Part shown: one piece after another, positions 15,914 through 28,028 of the stretch
How the letters are laid out: every line of letters begins with the position of its first letter
Position numbering within the stretch: the stretch's first letter is position 1
NCBI GenBank assembly: GCA_029212615.1
Contig: JARGPJ010000001.1
Span: 519,547-583,546, forward strand
DNA length: 64,000 nucleotides
Direction: 5' to 3'
Source: Verrucomicrobiales bacterium
Lineage (GTDB): Bacteria > Verrucomicrobiota > Verrucomicrobiia > Verrucomicrobiales > DEV007
Notes under the pieces: model-generated
Databases searched by the model: none
What the model was told of the DNA's origin: nothing
The model's input: the letters and a program-made list of their open reading frames with translations, nothing else
Translations under genes and position numbers: made by a program

Positions 15914-16663
15914 ATGAAATTCGCCGCCGTCGCCACTCTCTTCGCCTCGCTCCTCTCGATCGCAACCGCTGGAAATTCACTTGAAGCGCTCATGGTCGAA
16001 ACGAACGAAACCGTTATCGAGACCGACTTCTCGACGCCGTCAAAAAAACTCGACCGGGATCTCTACACGATGCGTCAGGCAACCCGCTGGGAGATCATCG
16101 ACGGCGTTCTTTCCGGCCTTCCTTCATCAGCCGAAACACAGGCCGCCAGGGCGCATCACAAGGGGCTTGAACCACGTCTCAGCGTTCCCGTTACCCCGGC
16201 CGAATCCGCGACTCGTTTCTCGATCCGCTTTCTTGAAGGCGAAGAAACGGCGATCGTTCCCTTCGTCGAATTTGGCCATCACGTCATTCGCCTCCGCTTC
16301 AGCCTCACTGAAGGCGTTTCCCTGCTCGCGGACTACGAATCGATGAAGGTGGCTGAAGACAGAACCTACCTCTACGAACCGGGCAAGTGGATCCATCTTT
16401 TCGCCGAGTTGAAAGGCGATGAGTTTGTCATTCAAATTCAGGACGGCCCCACCCTCTACGCCAAACATCCCGTTATTTCCCGACCTGCCCCCAGCGGTGG
16501 AAACGGGCTCGGAGTCGCCGGCCCAACCGGGGGAAAAGTGGAGATCGACGACCTCACGATCTGGTCCGTCAAAGAGAACGCCCAAACGAGCTGGAAGGAG
16601 ACAAAAACAGAATTCCCCGCATTCGAACCGGTTCAAGTGAGGGAGAAACCCGTGAAAGGCTAA
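15914..16663 (+). CDS. Secreted protein with LamG/DUF1080-like jelly-roll fold
   Basis: The chosen ATG at 15914 gives a clean signal peptide (MKFAAVATLFASLLSIATAG, cut near residue 19) and a 249-residue product; a longer in-frame start at 15767 adds 49 residues without such a signal. The mature protein has no catalytic motif I can name. Its ending (GGNGLGVAGPTGGKVEIDD followed by LTIW) is typical of concanavalin-like jelly-roll domains of the DUF1080/glycoside hydrolase 16-like kind that bind or cut polysaccharides. The role is unknown. It stands alone between carA and the IDH gene. Confidence 0.6.
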   Translation: MKFAAVATLFASLLSIATAGNSLEALMVETNETVIETDFSTPSKKLDRDLYTMRQATRWEIIDGVLSGLPSSAETQAARAHHKGLEPRLSVPVTPAESATRFSIRFLEGEETAIVPFVEFGHHVIRLRFSLTEGVSLLADYESMKVAEDRTYLYEPGKWIHLFAELKGDEFVIQIQDGPTLYAKHPVISRPAPSGGNGLGVAGPTGGKVEIDDLTIWSVKENAQTSWKETKTEFPAFEPVQVREKPVKG

Positions 16664-16763
16664 ATCAGGCCGTTTTGCCCGCTCTCACCGGCTAATCCTT
16701 TGATTTCATCCCCATTTTAGAGTATCGCGAGACTTCCCGGACCACTGACCGGTCCGCCTTTAA

Positions 16764-19007
<2,244 letters not shown>

Positions 19008-19015
19008 GCGTTACC

Positions 19016-20491
19016 TTAGACCAATAAATCCTCATGCGTCCTGCGCGTGTGAGGATCTCTCAGCTTCGCGTCTCCAGTTTTCCTGCCGTAGCGCTGAAGC
19101 TGCTTCGCGAGAAACTTCCGGATCTGCTTTTCTCCAGGATCGTCGATCACGTTGACGAGCTCATCCGGATCCTTCTCCAGATTCAAGAGCCAGGCCTCAT
19201 CTTCACTGGAAAGGATCAGTTTGTGGGTCGGCGTCACTGCCGCAATCCAACCGGAAGTGTCATCCACGGCCCTGGTCGTTCCCCGCATAAAGGTGACATC
19301 TGCTCCTTTCACCTCTCCCCCGGCAAAGGTGGCACTAAGATCCCGCCCTTCCTCTTCTCCGGAAGGCTGACCTCCCATCATTGCGAGAATCGTGGGCATG
19401 AAGTCCGTCGTGTTCATGGCACGATCGATTCTCGACCCTCCCGTAATTGACTCAGGCCAGCGAATCACGAAAGGCACCTTCCCCGATGCCTCCATCGGAA
19501 CGCCTTTATTCTGCCTCCCGTGCTCACCCCGCATATCTCCGTGATCGGCAGTGAAAATAAAGATCGTGTTGTCGTAGATACCCCGTTCTTTCAATACCGA
19601 AATGAGCCGGCCGACGTTGTCGTCGATGCATTTGATCATTCCATGATATGAAGCCATCTCCCAGGTGCATTGCTCAGCCGGCTTTGCCCAACTCGGCGCT
19701 GAAGCAGCATCTTTGTCGTAGGTGCGAGGCTTCTGCACTTTCGAATCGTCATACATGGAATCGTATGGCGCGCGAACCGTATCCGGCCCGTGAGGATCAG
19801 GAATGCTCACCATATAGGCGAATGGTTCATCCTGATGCTCATCGATGAAATCAATCGTTCGATCCGTGAGCCAGTCCGTCGCGAAACTTTTCTCATCGGC
19901 ACCACTGACCGCATAGCTCGGCTCGCCCTTTTTGTCTCGTGCCTTGACCCGGGGGCCCTCCTCAGTCAGCTCAAACTGCTTCCAATGACCTCGATTAAAC
20001 ATGTAGCGATTGTCCTCAAATCCAAAATTCCGTTCGGGACCCCATTGAGGCTTCCCTCCACCATCGAGATGCCACTTGCCGGCATATCCCGTCGCGTAAC
20101 CTGCCTTTCCCAACTGGTGCGCAAAGGTAGTAATCCCGTCTTTGATATGGACACTGTTATTCGTCACTCCCGTGTTCTGGGGATAGCGCCCCGAAATCAG
20201 GGAGGATCTTGATGGCGAACAAACCGGTGTCGCCGCATAGAACTTGGTACAAATCGCACCCTCTCCGGCGATCGAATCGATATGCGGCGTTTCGCAAACC
20301 GCGTCCGGCCCCCACATGAACGCCTGCTCCGGAGACAGCGTCTCCCGGTAACATCCAATCGTTCGAAAATTCAACTCATCACAATGGATGATAACAAGGT
20401 TCGGCTTGGAAGAAGACTCCTGCCCCAAAGCGGAGACTCCCAGGGCGGAAGCAGCAGCTCCCGTCGTTTTAATAAAATCTCTGCGAATCAT
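19016..20491 (-). CDS. Tat-exported sulfatase
   Basis: A 491-residue alkaline-phosphatase-superfamily sulfatase that removes sulfate esters, most likely from algal or animal polysaccharides. The ATG at 20491 gives MIRRDFIKTTGA, a twin-arginine signal; a TTG six codons upstream is the alternative. The formylglycine site is CSPSR with the modified Cys91, followed by the SGRYPQNTGV segment; HCDE near the N-terminus and TADHGDMRGEHG near 300 supply metal ligands. A maturase is needed for activity but is not in the window. The gene is convergent with the IDH gene and divergent from the FAD oxidoreductase. Confidence 0.9.
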   Translation of the reverse strand: MIRRDFIKTTGAAASALGVSALGQESSSKPNLVIIHCDELNFRTIGCYRETLSPEQAFMWGPDAVCETPHIDSIAGEGAICTKFYAATPVCSPSRSSLISGRYPQNTGVTNNSVHIKDGITTFAHQLGKAGYATGYAGKWHLDGGGKPQWGPERNFGFEDNRYMFNRGHWKQFELTEEGPRVKARDKKGEPSYAVSGADEKSFATDWLTDRTIDFIDEHQDEPFAYMVSIPDPHGPDTVRAPYDSMYDDSKVQKPRTYDKDAASAPSWAKPAEQCTWEMASYHGMIKCIDDNVGRLISVLKERGIYDNTIFIFTADHGDMRGEHGRQNKGVPMEASGKVPFVIRWPESITGGSRIDRAMNTTDFMPTILAMMGGQPSGEEEGRDLSATFAGGEVKGADVTFMRGTTRAVDDTSGWIAAVTPTHKLILSSEDEAWLLNLEKDPDELVNVIDDPGEKQIRKFLAKQLQRYGRKTGDAKLRDPHTRRTHEDLLV

Positions 20492-20626
20492 GGTCCGGAA
20501 AATAGACAACGATCATTTTTCAAACCAGCAAATTCACTGACGGGATCACGACCTATTCACGGCGGACGACAATGCGCACGCAATGCTGCCCTTTTCAAAA
20601 TCCGGCTTTTCCTCTTCAATGGAAAA

Positions 20627-22150
20627 ATGAAAGACCGTCATCTCAATCGCCGCCGTTTCGCTAAATCTCTCGCGACCGGCGCCGCGATGGTTGCCGCCGG
20701 ATCCGGAACGGGCCTCACTCAGGAAAAAGTGAACCCGGAGAACCGCCCCGTTCCCCTGCGTCGCCTCCGCCCCGGAGACAAAGCCGGCACTTTCGGCACC
20801 AGTGACCGTCTTCATCTCCGCACCTCCGGAACGATTCACGACGACTGGTTCCACGAAGATCGGCGGGAGATACCTCTGACAGGCGATTACGATGTCATTG
20901 TCGCCGGGGGAGGCCCCGCCGGGTTTGCCGCCGCCCTCGGCGCCGCGCGGTCCGGTGCCCGCACTCTCCTTCTCGAACTCCACGGATGCATCGGCGGGGT
21001 CTGGACCGCCGGCATGCTCTGCTGGATTCTTGATGCCTTCAACAAACCGGGAATCATGGCCGAACTGCTCGTTCGTCTCGAACAGGAAAAAAACGGCCAG
21101 ACTTTTACCCGTCAAAGCGGCAGTCGAACCGTTCAGGGGCGAACCTATCATCCGGAAGCGATGAAAGTGCTGCTCGAGGAAATGCTCGTCGAGGCAGGAG
21201 TCGAAGTGAGACTTTTCACCCGTATCGTCGGCGCAGTGCCCGACGAGAAGAACCGCCTTGCCGCAGTCGTCACCGAATCAAAGTCCGGACGTGAAGCCTA
21301 CACCGCGAAAACTTTCATCGATGCCACCGGGGATGGAGATCTCGCGGCCCAGGCAGGATGCGGCTTTGACTTTGGCCGGCCCGGCGATGGCATCACTCAA
21401 CCTTTCAGCCTCATGGCGCTTTTTCACGGAGTGAATTCAAAGGACATTGCCCCTTTCATCAATCACTACGCCGAGATCCGAAACCTCGGCTCCGCGAAAG
21501 GCAACCTGCTCGCTGAGTTTCGCCTCGCCGGCATCGACCCTTCCTATGGCGGGCCCTCGATCTTCGAAATCCACGATGGTCTCTATGCCCTCATGGCAAA
21601 CCATCAGTATGGCGTCTCTGCCATCAACGGAAGTGATCTCTCCCGCGCCACGATCGAAGCGAGGCGGGAAAACCATGCCTTGATCAAAGCGCTTCGCAGC
21701 AAAGGCGGACCATGGAAAGGGATCGAACTTATTGCCACGGGGGAGCAGATCGGAACCCGCGAGGCAAGACGCGTCCATGGCCGCTATACCGTCAGCAACG
21801 ATGACCTGAAGAACGGTTCACGCTTCGACGATGGCATCTGCCGCGTCACCTTTCCGATCGACGTTCATGCGACCGATCCTAACGTCACCAAAGAGATTGA
21901 AAGCAAACCGTTTTCTTCAAAGCATTACGACATCCCTTTAAGAGCTCTCCACGCGAAAGACATCGATGGGCTCATGCTCGCCGGGCGATGCATCAGCGGC
22001 AGCTTCTATGCTCACAGCAATTATCGTGTCACCGGAAATGCGGTCGCCATGGGTGAAGCCGCCGGCGTGACCTGCGCCTTCGCGGCCCGCGAAGGCCTCC
22101 TGCCGCACGAAGTTCCCTTCGCCGAACTCGGTGTCGTTCCGGTCGCATGA
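20627..22150 (+). CDS. Tat-exported FAD-dependent oxidoreductase
   Basis: The ATG at 20627 gives a 507-residue protein starting with a twin-arginine signal (RRRFAKSLATGAAMV), so it is exported folded with cofactor. After a 50-residue linker the FAD site appears as YDVIVAGGGPAGFAAALGAA (about residues 87-106), followed by the GCIGGVWTAGM loop of the FAD_oxidored (PF12831-like) family, and ends with the LAGRCISGSFYAHSNYRVTG motif of the same group. Upstream in-frame codons to 20282 overlap the divergent sulfatase and were rejected. Substrate unknown; the neighbouring sulfatase suggests glycan use. Confidence 0.85.
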   Translation: MKDRHLNRRRFAKSLATGAAMVAAGSGTGLTQEKVNPENRPVPLRRLRPGDKAGTFGTSDRLHLRTSGTIHDDWFHEDRREIPLTGDYDVIVAGGGPAGFAAALGAARSGARTLLLELHGCIGGVWTAGMLCWILDAFNKPGIMAELLVRLEQEKNGQTFTRQSGSRTVQGRTYHPEAMKVLLEEMLVEAGVEVRLFTRIVGAVPDEKNRLAAVVTESKSGREAYTAKTFIDATGDGDLAAQAGCGFDFGRPGDGITQPFSLMALFHGVNSKDIAPFINHYAEIRNLGSAKGNLLAEFRLAGIDPSYGGPSIFEIHDGLYALMANHQYGVSAINGSDLSRATIEARRENHALIKALRSKGGPWKGIELIATGEQIGTREARRVHGRYTVSNDDLKNGSRFDDGICRVTFPIDVHATDPNVTKEIESKPFSSKHYDIPLRALHAKDIDGLMLAGRCISGSFYAHSNYRVTGNAVAMGEAAGVTCAFAAREGLLPHEVPFAELGVVPVA

Positions 22151-22238
22151 TCGACAGATCGTCACTCTCTTCGAATATGAAGGTCCAAAGATAAACCTTG
22201 AGCGTTGAAGGATCGTAGAAGCGAGCCACCTTATCGCA

Positions 22239-23567
22239 ATGATCCGCTTCCTTCTTGTCGCATCACTCCTTCTTTTCCCCTGCTTCGTCCCGGGACAGGA
22301 GAGCAGCTCCTCAAACACCACTCAGATCGAGGTGGAGGAAATCACTTCAGACACCGCGATCAAAAGGCGGATTCGTGAAATTTACGACGCCGTGGGCGGA
22401 TTTGACTCAGTCGAAATCACGGTGAGATCCGGAGTCGTGACCTTGAGCGGAGAAGTGCCGACTTCAAAAATCCAGAACGATGCCGTTTCCCTTTCGGACC
22501 GCACTGACGGGGTCGTTCTCACCATCAACCGCCTCTCGGAACCGGTTGAGATTACGAGTCAGTTCGCTCCGGCCTATGAAAAACTCCAACAGATGGGACG
22601 CGGCATCGTCGTTAAATTGCCGCTCCTGGCAGCCGCCCTCCTTATCCTGATCCTCACCGGCTATTTAGCCAAACTCGTAGGCCGGAGGCACCGCTGGCTC
22701 GACAAACTCCCCTTTTCCTCACTTGGCAAACAGCTCGCCCTTCGGGCGGTAAGAGCCGTCATCGTCATCTTCGGAATTCTCTTCGCCCTCGAGTTGCTTG
22801 ATGCCACTGCGATCGTCGGAGCGGTCATGGGAGCAGCCGGACTCGCCGGGCTGGCGCTTGGCTTTGCCTTTAAGAGCATCGTCGAAAATTACCTCGCCGG
22901 CATTCTGCTGAGCACCCGGAATCCTTTCGAGATCGGTGATGCTGTCGAAATCGACGGACAGGTCGGTAAAGTTGCCCGTCTCACCTCACGAGACACTGTC
23001 CTTGTGACTCTCGATGGAAATCATCTCCGGATTCCCAATGCAAAAGTGATGAATTCCGTCCTCCTGAATTTTTCACGCAACCCGATTCGCCGCTTCGATT
23101 TCTACGTCGGTGTTTCGACCGAATTCGATCTCGCCGAAATAAAACGAATCGCGCTCGAAACCCTCAAACAGAATCCCGCCGTGCTCACTGATCCCGCCCC
23201 GATGGTGGTCATCGACAGCCTCGGTGACAGCTCTGTGATGATCCGCTTTTTCGCCTGGCTCGACCAAAACAAGCACAGTTATCTCAAAGTAAAGAGCGAA
23301 TCGATCCGGCTCATTAAGGAAACCTTCGACGAAGCGGGTATCGAAATGCCGGAGCCCATCTACCGGGTCCATATGCGCAGCGGAGCGATTCCTCAGGAGA
23401 AAATTCCGTCAGTCAGTAACCCCGTCGAACCCGTCAGCACGACTCCCGTGGCGGAAGGCGACCTCATCGCCGATAGCACAATCGATGATCAAATCGAAGC
23501 CGAAGCCATGGACTCGAACGAGGAAAACCTTCTCAAAGCGACGCCTGACCCTGAAAATAGTCCGTGA
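22239..23567 (+). CDS. Mechanosensitive channel (MscS family) with N-terminal BON domain
   Basis: A 442-residue membrane protein. A signal-like start (1-20) is followed by a BON domain (about 40-105; GGFDSVEITVRSGVVTLSGE is its typical strand pair), which would lie in the periplasm. Membrane segments follow near 127-146 and 170-195, then the glycine/alanine-rich pore helix (GAVMGAAGLAGLALGFAFKS) of MscS and the beta domain with NPFEIGD and VTLDGNHLRIPN. The last 60 residues are acidic and probably disordered. It should open under membrane tension to release solutes during hypo-osmotic shock. A monocistronic gene. Confidence 0.88.
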   Translation: MIRFLLVASLLLFPCFVPGQESSSSNTTQIEVEEITSDTAIKRRIREIYDAVGGFDSVEITVRSGVVTLSGEVPTSKIQNDAVSLSDRTDGVVLTINRLSEPVEITSQFAPAYEKLQQMGRGIVVKLPLLAAALLILILTGYLAKLVGRRHRWLDKLPFSSLGKQLALRAVRAVIVIFGILFALELLDATAIVGAVMGAAGLAGLALGFAFKSIVENYLAGILLSTRNPFEIGDAVEIDGQVGKVARLTSRDTVLVTLDGNHLRIPNAKVMNSVLLNFSRNPIRRFDFYVGVSTEFDLAEIKRIALETLKQNPAVLTDPAPMVVIDSLGDSSVMIRFFAWLDQNKHSYLKVKSESIRLIKETFDEAGIEMPEPIYRVHMRSGAIPQEKIPSVSNPVEPVSTTPVAEGDLIADSTIDDQIEAEAMDSNEENLLKATPDPENSP

Positions 23568-23600
23568 GATTGTGACTCTTTTTGTCGTATCCTTTCGGTT

Positions 23601-24122
23601 ATGCAACGCGACACCGAAGAATTTATTGAACTGCTGACGGGATCTCAAAGCGCCGTTTTCGGCTATATCATGTCGCTGTGCCACGATCACGCGCGGGCTC
23701 AGGATGTCTTGCAGGAAACAAACATCACGCTCTGGCGCAAAGCTGAAGATTTTGAAGCCGGCACCAATTTCACGGCCTGGGCCTGCCGCACCGCCTATTT
23801 TCATGTCCTGAATTTGAGAAGAAAACAAAGCCGGGAACAACTCGTCTTCGACGAAGACGTCCTCGACTTTCTCGCAGAACGCCAGGAAGAGCGGACACTT
23901 CACTCTCATGATAGAATTTCCGCCCTCCGGGGATGCCTTGAAAAACTTCCCCAGGAACAACGTCAACTTGTCGATCGTCGCTATGAGCCGGGAGCGACAG
24001 TGCAGGCGATCGCCGAAAATGAAGGGAAGTCAGAAGGTGCCATTTCCCAGGCACTCTACCGAATTCGCGCAGCCCTCCAGCAGTGCGTCGAAAAACAACT
24101 CACAAAAGAAAGTCTCGCATGA
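23601..24122 (+). CDS. ECF-type RNA polymerase sigma factor
   Basis: A 173-residue sigma factor of the sigma-70 extracytoplasmic-function type. Region 2 (about 12-78) contains the core-binding and -10 recognition helices (AQDVLQETNITLWRKAEDF, FTAWACRTAYFHVLNLRRK). Region 4 (about 115-165) has the helix-turn-helix QRQLVDRRYEPGATVQAIAE followed by SEGAISQALYRIRAALQQCV. The stop overlaps the start of the FecR/LamG gene (ATGA), so the two are translationally coupled. This pairing is frequent in planctomycetes and verrucomicrobia; the FecR-like partner probably acts as the membrane-bound regulator. Confidence 0.92.
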   Translation: MQRDTEEFIELLTGSQSAVFGYIMSLCHDHARAQDVLQETNITLWRKAEDFEAGTNFTAWACRTAYFHVLNLRRKQSREQLVFDEDVLDFLAERQEERTLHSHDRISALRGCLEKLPQEQRQLVDRRYEPGATVQAIAENEGKSEGAISQALYRIRAALQQCVEKQLTKESLA

Positions 24123-25684
24123 ACCGGAACCAGCGCCTCAAGCGAGTCAATGAACTCACTTCCCTCCTTCTCGATAGAGCCCTCGACGAATCAGGACAAA
24201 AAGAACTGAATGAGATTCTTCGGGGTGATCCCGACGCCTGCGAACGCTATCTCGATCTCAGTGAAGCTCATGCCGCCTTGATCCATGATCACCTCGGGGA
24301 TGAACTCATCCCCGAACTGTCCGAAAAAATTTCTCCTTTCCCAAGGACAAAGAAACTTCCCGTGTGGATTTGGGCCGCGGCCGCGGCGATTGCCTTTCTC
24401 GCGCTGAATACGGCGGCCATCTACTCCCTCGGGTTCCACGTAGCAGCCGAACCCCGGGCCGAGGACGACTGGGTTGCTGTCGTGAGCCGGGCAGTAGACC
24501 CGGTCTGGAATGACTCAGCGACACCCATCGAAGAAGGCGATGCGCTTCCGGCGGGAAAGCTCTCTCTCGAATCGGGGCTGGTTCAAATTGAATTCTTCAG
24601 TGGAGCGTCTGTCATCGTCGAAGGCCCCGCCAGCCTGGACCTTCGGTCTCCATGGCTCATGGAATGCACTCACGGTCGCCTCCGAACTTTTGTTCCGGAG
24701 CCAGCGCAGGGATTCACCATCGTCACCCCGGAGTATCACGCCGTCGATCTGGGCACTGAATTCGCTCTCAGTGTTTCCGAAAACGGTCAAAGCGAACTTC
24801 ACGTCGTCGACGGCGAAGTCCGGCTCGACAATGCCTCCGGTGAGGAGATCGAGCGAATTGAAGGAGGAGGCGGCATTCGCTCCTCCGATGGAAAATTTGA
24901 GAACGTGAGTGGTGGTGGCGGAGACTTCATCGGTAGAGAGCGCCTCCTCGATCTTGCCGCAGAAGACCGCCGGTCCCGCCTTCAGGAATGGCGAATGATG
25001 AGACGCGAGATCAGCACTGACCCTGACACTCTCGTCTTTTTTGATTTTGAAGACCAAAAGCCATGGGATCGCCAACTTACTAACAAAGCAGCAAACGGAT
25101 CCCACGCCGCCATCATTGGTGCGGAGTGGTCCGAGGGTCGATGGCCCGGTAAAGGAGCTCTCGCCTTCAAGCGAATCACTGACCGGGTCCGACTGGAGAT
25201 TCCCGGAAAATTCGATGCCCTCACCTATTCCGCCTGGGTTCGCATCGAAGGACTCGACCGCTGGCTCAGTTCACTCATGCTGACCGATGGATTTGAAAAA
25301 GGAGAGGTCCACTGGCAAATCAGTGATTCAGGAGAACTCGTCACCGGCATTAAAACAAACCGCCGGAATCCCAATACCACGTCACCGCCCCTTATTAAGC
25401 CGGAGGATCTCGGCCGCTGGATACATCTCGCCACTACGCTGGATCGAAACAAGCAGGAGGTCATCCACTACCTGGACGGAGAAGCGGTCATCATCGACCA
25501 TAGAACCGACCTCCCCCCATTGACCCTCGGCGCTTCTGAGATCGGCAATTGGCAACCTGTCAACCGCGACAATGAAAATCACCAACCCCTGAGAAGCTTC
25601 AACGGCCGAATCGACGAATTCACGGTGCTGAAGCGAGCCCTCACTCCGACAGAGGTGGCAACGCTGTTCGAAGCCGGCAAATAA
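24119..25684 (+). CDS. FecR-like membrane protein with LamG domain (anti-sigma partner)
   Basis: A 521-residue protein starting at the ATG that overlaps the sigma-factor stop. The cytoplasmic N-terminus (about 1-75) is helical like anti-sigma regions, a single membrane helix lies at about 80-105 ([20 protein letters not shown]), then a FecR domain (about 135-260, with [21 protein letters not shown] and [10 protein letters not shown]), and a concanavalin-like LamG domain (about 310-515, with [16 protein letters not shown] near the end). It probably senses a carbohydrate or surface ligand and controls the sigma factor; no TonB receptor is nearby. Confidence 0.85.
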   Translation: MNRNQRLKRVNELTSLLLDRALDESGQKELNEILRGDPDACERYLDLSEAHAALIHDHLGDELIPELSEKISPFPRTKKLPVWIWAAAAAIAFLALNTAAIYSLGFHVAAEPRAEDDWVAVVSRAVDPVWNDSATPIEEGDALPAGKLSLESGLVQIEFFSGASVIVEGPASLDLRSPWLMECTHGRLRTFVPEPAQGFTIVTPEYHAVDLGTEFALSVSENGQSELHVVDGEVRLDNASGEEIERIEGGGGIRSSDGKFENVSGGGGDFIGRERLLDLAAEDRRSRLQEWRMMRREISTDPDTLVFFDFEDQKPWDRQLTNKAANGSHAAIIGAEWSEGRWPGKGALAFKRITDRVRLEIPGKFDALTYSAWVRIEGLDRWLSSLMLTDGFEKGEVHWQISDSGELVTGIKTNRRNPNTTSPPLIKPEDLGRWIHLATTLDRNKQEVIHYLDGEAVIIDHRTDLPPLTLGASEIGNWQPVNRDNENHQPLRSFNGRIDEFTVLKRALTPTEVATLFEAGK

Positions 25685-25688
25685 AAGC

Positions 25689-27866
25689 CTATATCATCGA
25701 AGCAATGACGAGCGCCACCACGCTCATGAGCTTGAGAAGAATATTCAAAGAGGGGCCCGAAGTATCTTTGAAAGGATCGCCGACGGTATCACCGACGACA
25801 GCAGCCTTGTGAGCTTCCGAGCCTTTCGCCAGGACGACGCCATCAACCTCAAAGCCCTCTTCGATCATCTTTTTAGCATTGTCCCATGCCCCGCCTGCAT
25901 TCGATTGAAAGAGGGCGAGGAGAACCCCGGTCACAGTCACGCCCACGAGCAAACCACCCAGCATTTCGGCTCCGCCAAAGAATCCCATTGCCACTGGCGC
26001 CGCCACCGCTAGCACACCCGGCTTCACCATTTCCTTAATCGCCGCTTTGGTGGAAATTTCGACGCACTTTCCATACTCGGCCTGCGTCAGCGCCTCTCCG
26101 TAGATCCCTCTGTCCTCCTCAGACCAGGTCTCTACGCTCCTCCCCTCGTTCCGGTTCATCGCCTCGAGTCCGGCCTTCAACCCGGGAATCTCGCGAAACT
26201 GACGCCTTACCTCTTCGATCATCGACATAGCGGCCCGCCCCACCGCTTCCATCGACAGTGCCGAAAACAGAAAGGGCAGCATTCCTCCGACGAACAGAGC
26301 CGCCACCACTTTCGGATCCGTCACTTCGATCACCAGTTTTGCTCCATGGGTCTGCTCCCAGGTTGTCTTGAAGGCCGCAAAAAGCGCCAGTGCGGTGAGG
26401 GCTGCGGAACCAATCGCAAAGCCTTTTCCAATCGCCGCCGTCGTATTCCCCACGGCATCCAGTTTATCCGTCCTCTGACGGACCTCTTTAGGCAGTTCCG
26501 CCATCTCAGCGATACCGCCGGCATTGTCGGAAATCGGGCCGTAGGCATCGACGGCTAGCTGAATCCCCGTGTTGGAAAGCATACCGACCGCTGCGATCGC
26601 AATCCCGTAGAGCCCTGCCAATTCATAAGAACCCAGAATCGCGATCGCGAGGACAATAATCGGAGCGGCGGTCGAAAGCATGCCCACCCCAAGACCTGAA
26701 ATGATGTTCGTCGCTGCTCCTGTCATCGACTGCCTCACAATACCAATGACCGGCTTCTTACCTGTCCCCGTGTAGTGCTCGGTAATGTATCCAATCACAA
26801 TTCCGGAAACCAGTCCGAGCGCAATCGCCCCGAAAACACCCAGTGAGGAAAACTCCCGGCCATCAAACGTCCACGTCTCAGGAAGGATTCGGCCAATGAT
26901 TAAAAATGCCCCGACAAGCAATATAGCACCGGCGACCAGCTCACCGAGATTGAGCGCCTTTTGAGGATCGCCCCCGTCTTTCACCTTCACCAGAAACGTC
27001 CCGATAATTGAAGCAAAAATCCCCAAACCGGCAAGTAAGAGAGGAAGGAGCACCCCGCCGAGAGGCATCCCCTCAAATTCAGGCATAACCATGAAAACCG
27101 TACCCAGGACCATCGTTCCAATGATTGATCCGACATAGGACTCAAACAAATCCGCTCCCATCCCCGCAACATCCCCCACATTGTCCCCCACGTTGTCGGC
27201 GATCGTCGCGGGATTCAAAGGATGATCTTCAGGAATCCCTGCTTCGACTTTCCCAACCAGATCTGCGCCGACATCGGCCGCTTTTGTGTAGATACCGCCA
27301 CCCACTCGAGCAAAGAGCGCGATCGATGACGCTCCAAAAGAGAACCCGGTGATGATCGTCATGACCCGGCCAATGGATTCTGCATCTGTACCGATCGCCG
27401 ACCCGAAAATCAGGAGAAGCAAGCCCAGGCCCAACAGGCCCAAACCGACAACTCCGAGCCCCATCACCGAACCACCGGCGAAAGCGACTCGCAGTCCTTC
27501 TCCAAGACTTGTTCTTGCCCCGTGAGTCGTTCTGACATTCGCCTTCGTCGCCACCCGCATTCCGATGAACCCGGCGAGTGCTGAGCAAACAGCCCCCACG
27601 ATAAACGAGACCGCGATAAACGGAGAACTGTTCACCGGATCGCGGAAACCTCCAAACGCGAGAAGCGCGGCAATGCAAACGACGAAAACAGCGAGCACCC
27701 GGTACTCCGCTCTCAGAAAAGCCATCGCGCCGACCGCAATATTCTCAGCGATCGTCTTCATTTCCTCGGTCCCTGAATCCTGCCTCGCAACCCAGGCGGA
27801 CTTCCAGAACGTAAAAGCGAGGGCGATAACCCCGAACAGGGGGATAAGAACGAGCAAGGTATTCAT
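25689..27866 (-). CDS. hppA: Membrane-bound pyrophosphatase, K+-dependent type
   Basis: A 725-residue pump with about 16 membrane helices that couples pyrophosphate hydrolysis to ion transport. Pyrophosphate-site acidic motifs are present: [34 protein letters not shown], and near the C-terminus [15 protein letters not shown]. The segment [20 protein letters not shown] has Ala where the K+-independent subclass has Lys, placing it in the K+-dependent group; whether it moves Na+, H+ or both cannot be told without more analysis. The length is normal. It is a single gene, convergent with the FecR gene with four bases between stops. Confidence 0.92.
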   Translation of the reverse strand: MNTLLVLIPLFGVIALAFTFWKSAWVARQDSGTEEMKTIAENIAVGAMAFLRAEYRVLAVFVVCIAALLAFGGFRDPVNSSPFIAVSFIVGAVCSALAGFIGMRVATKANVRTTHGARTSLGEGLRVAFAGGSVMGLGVVGLGLLGLGLLLLIFGSAIGTDAESIGRVMTIITGFSFGASSIALFARVGGGIYTKAADVGADLVGKVEAGIPEDHPLNPATIADNVGDNVGDVAGMGADLFESYVGSIIGTMVLGTVFMVMPEFEGMPLGGVLLPLLLAGLGIFASIIGTFLVKVKDGGDPQKALNLGELVAGAILLVGAFLIIGRILPETWTFDGREFSSLGVFGAIALGLVSGIVIGYITEHYTGTGKKPVIGIVRQSMTGAATNIISGLGVGMLSTAAPIIVLAIAILGSYELAGLYGIAIAAVGMLSNTGIQLAVDAYGPISDNAGGIAEMAELPKEVRQRTDKLDAVGNTTAAIGKGFAIGSAALTALALFAAFKTTWEQTHGAKLVIEVTDPKVVAALFVGGMLPFLFSALSMEAVGRAAMSMIEEVRRQFREIPGLKAGLEAMNRNEGRSVETWSEEDRGIYGEALTQAEYGKCVEISTKAAIKEMVKPGVLAVAAPVAMGFFGGAEMLGGLLVGVTVTGVLLALFQSNAGGAWDNAKKMIEEGFEVDGVVLAKGSEAHKAAVVGDTVGDPFKDTSGPSLNILLKLMSVVALVIASMI

Positions 27867-28028
27867 AGGGGAAACAAGGGCTGAATTTTACGGGGATTTC
27901 ATGATCATGAATCCGACACGGAAAAGCAAGACCACCGGTAAAAAACTTCCCGGCATACCGGGATCAAAAACACCCTCTCATGGAATATCTATATAGAAGA
28001 ATAGCCCCTCCGGGATCAATGGCTTCAC

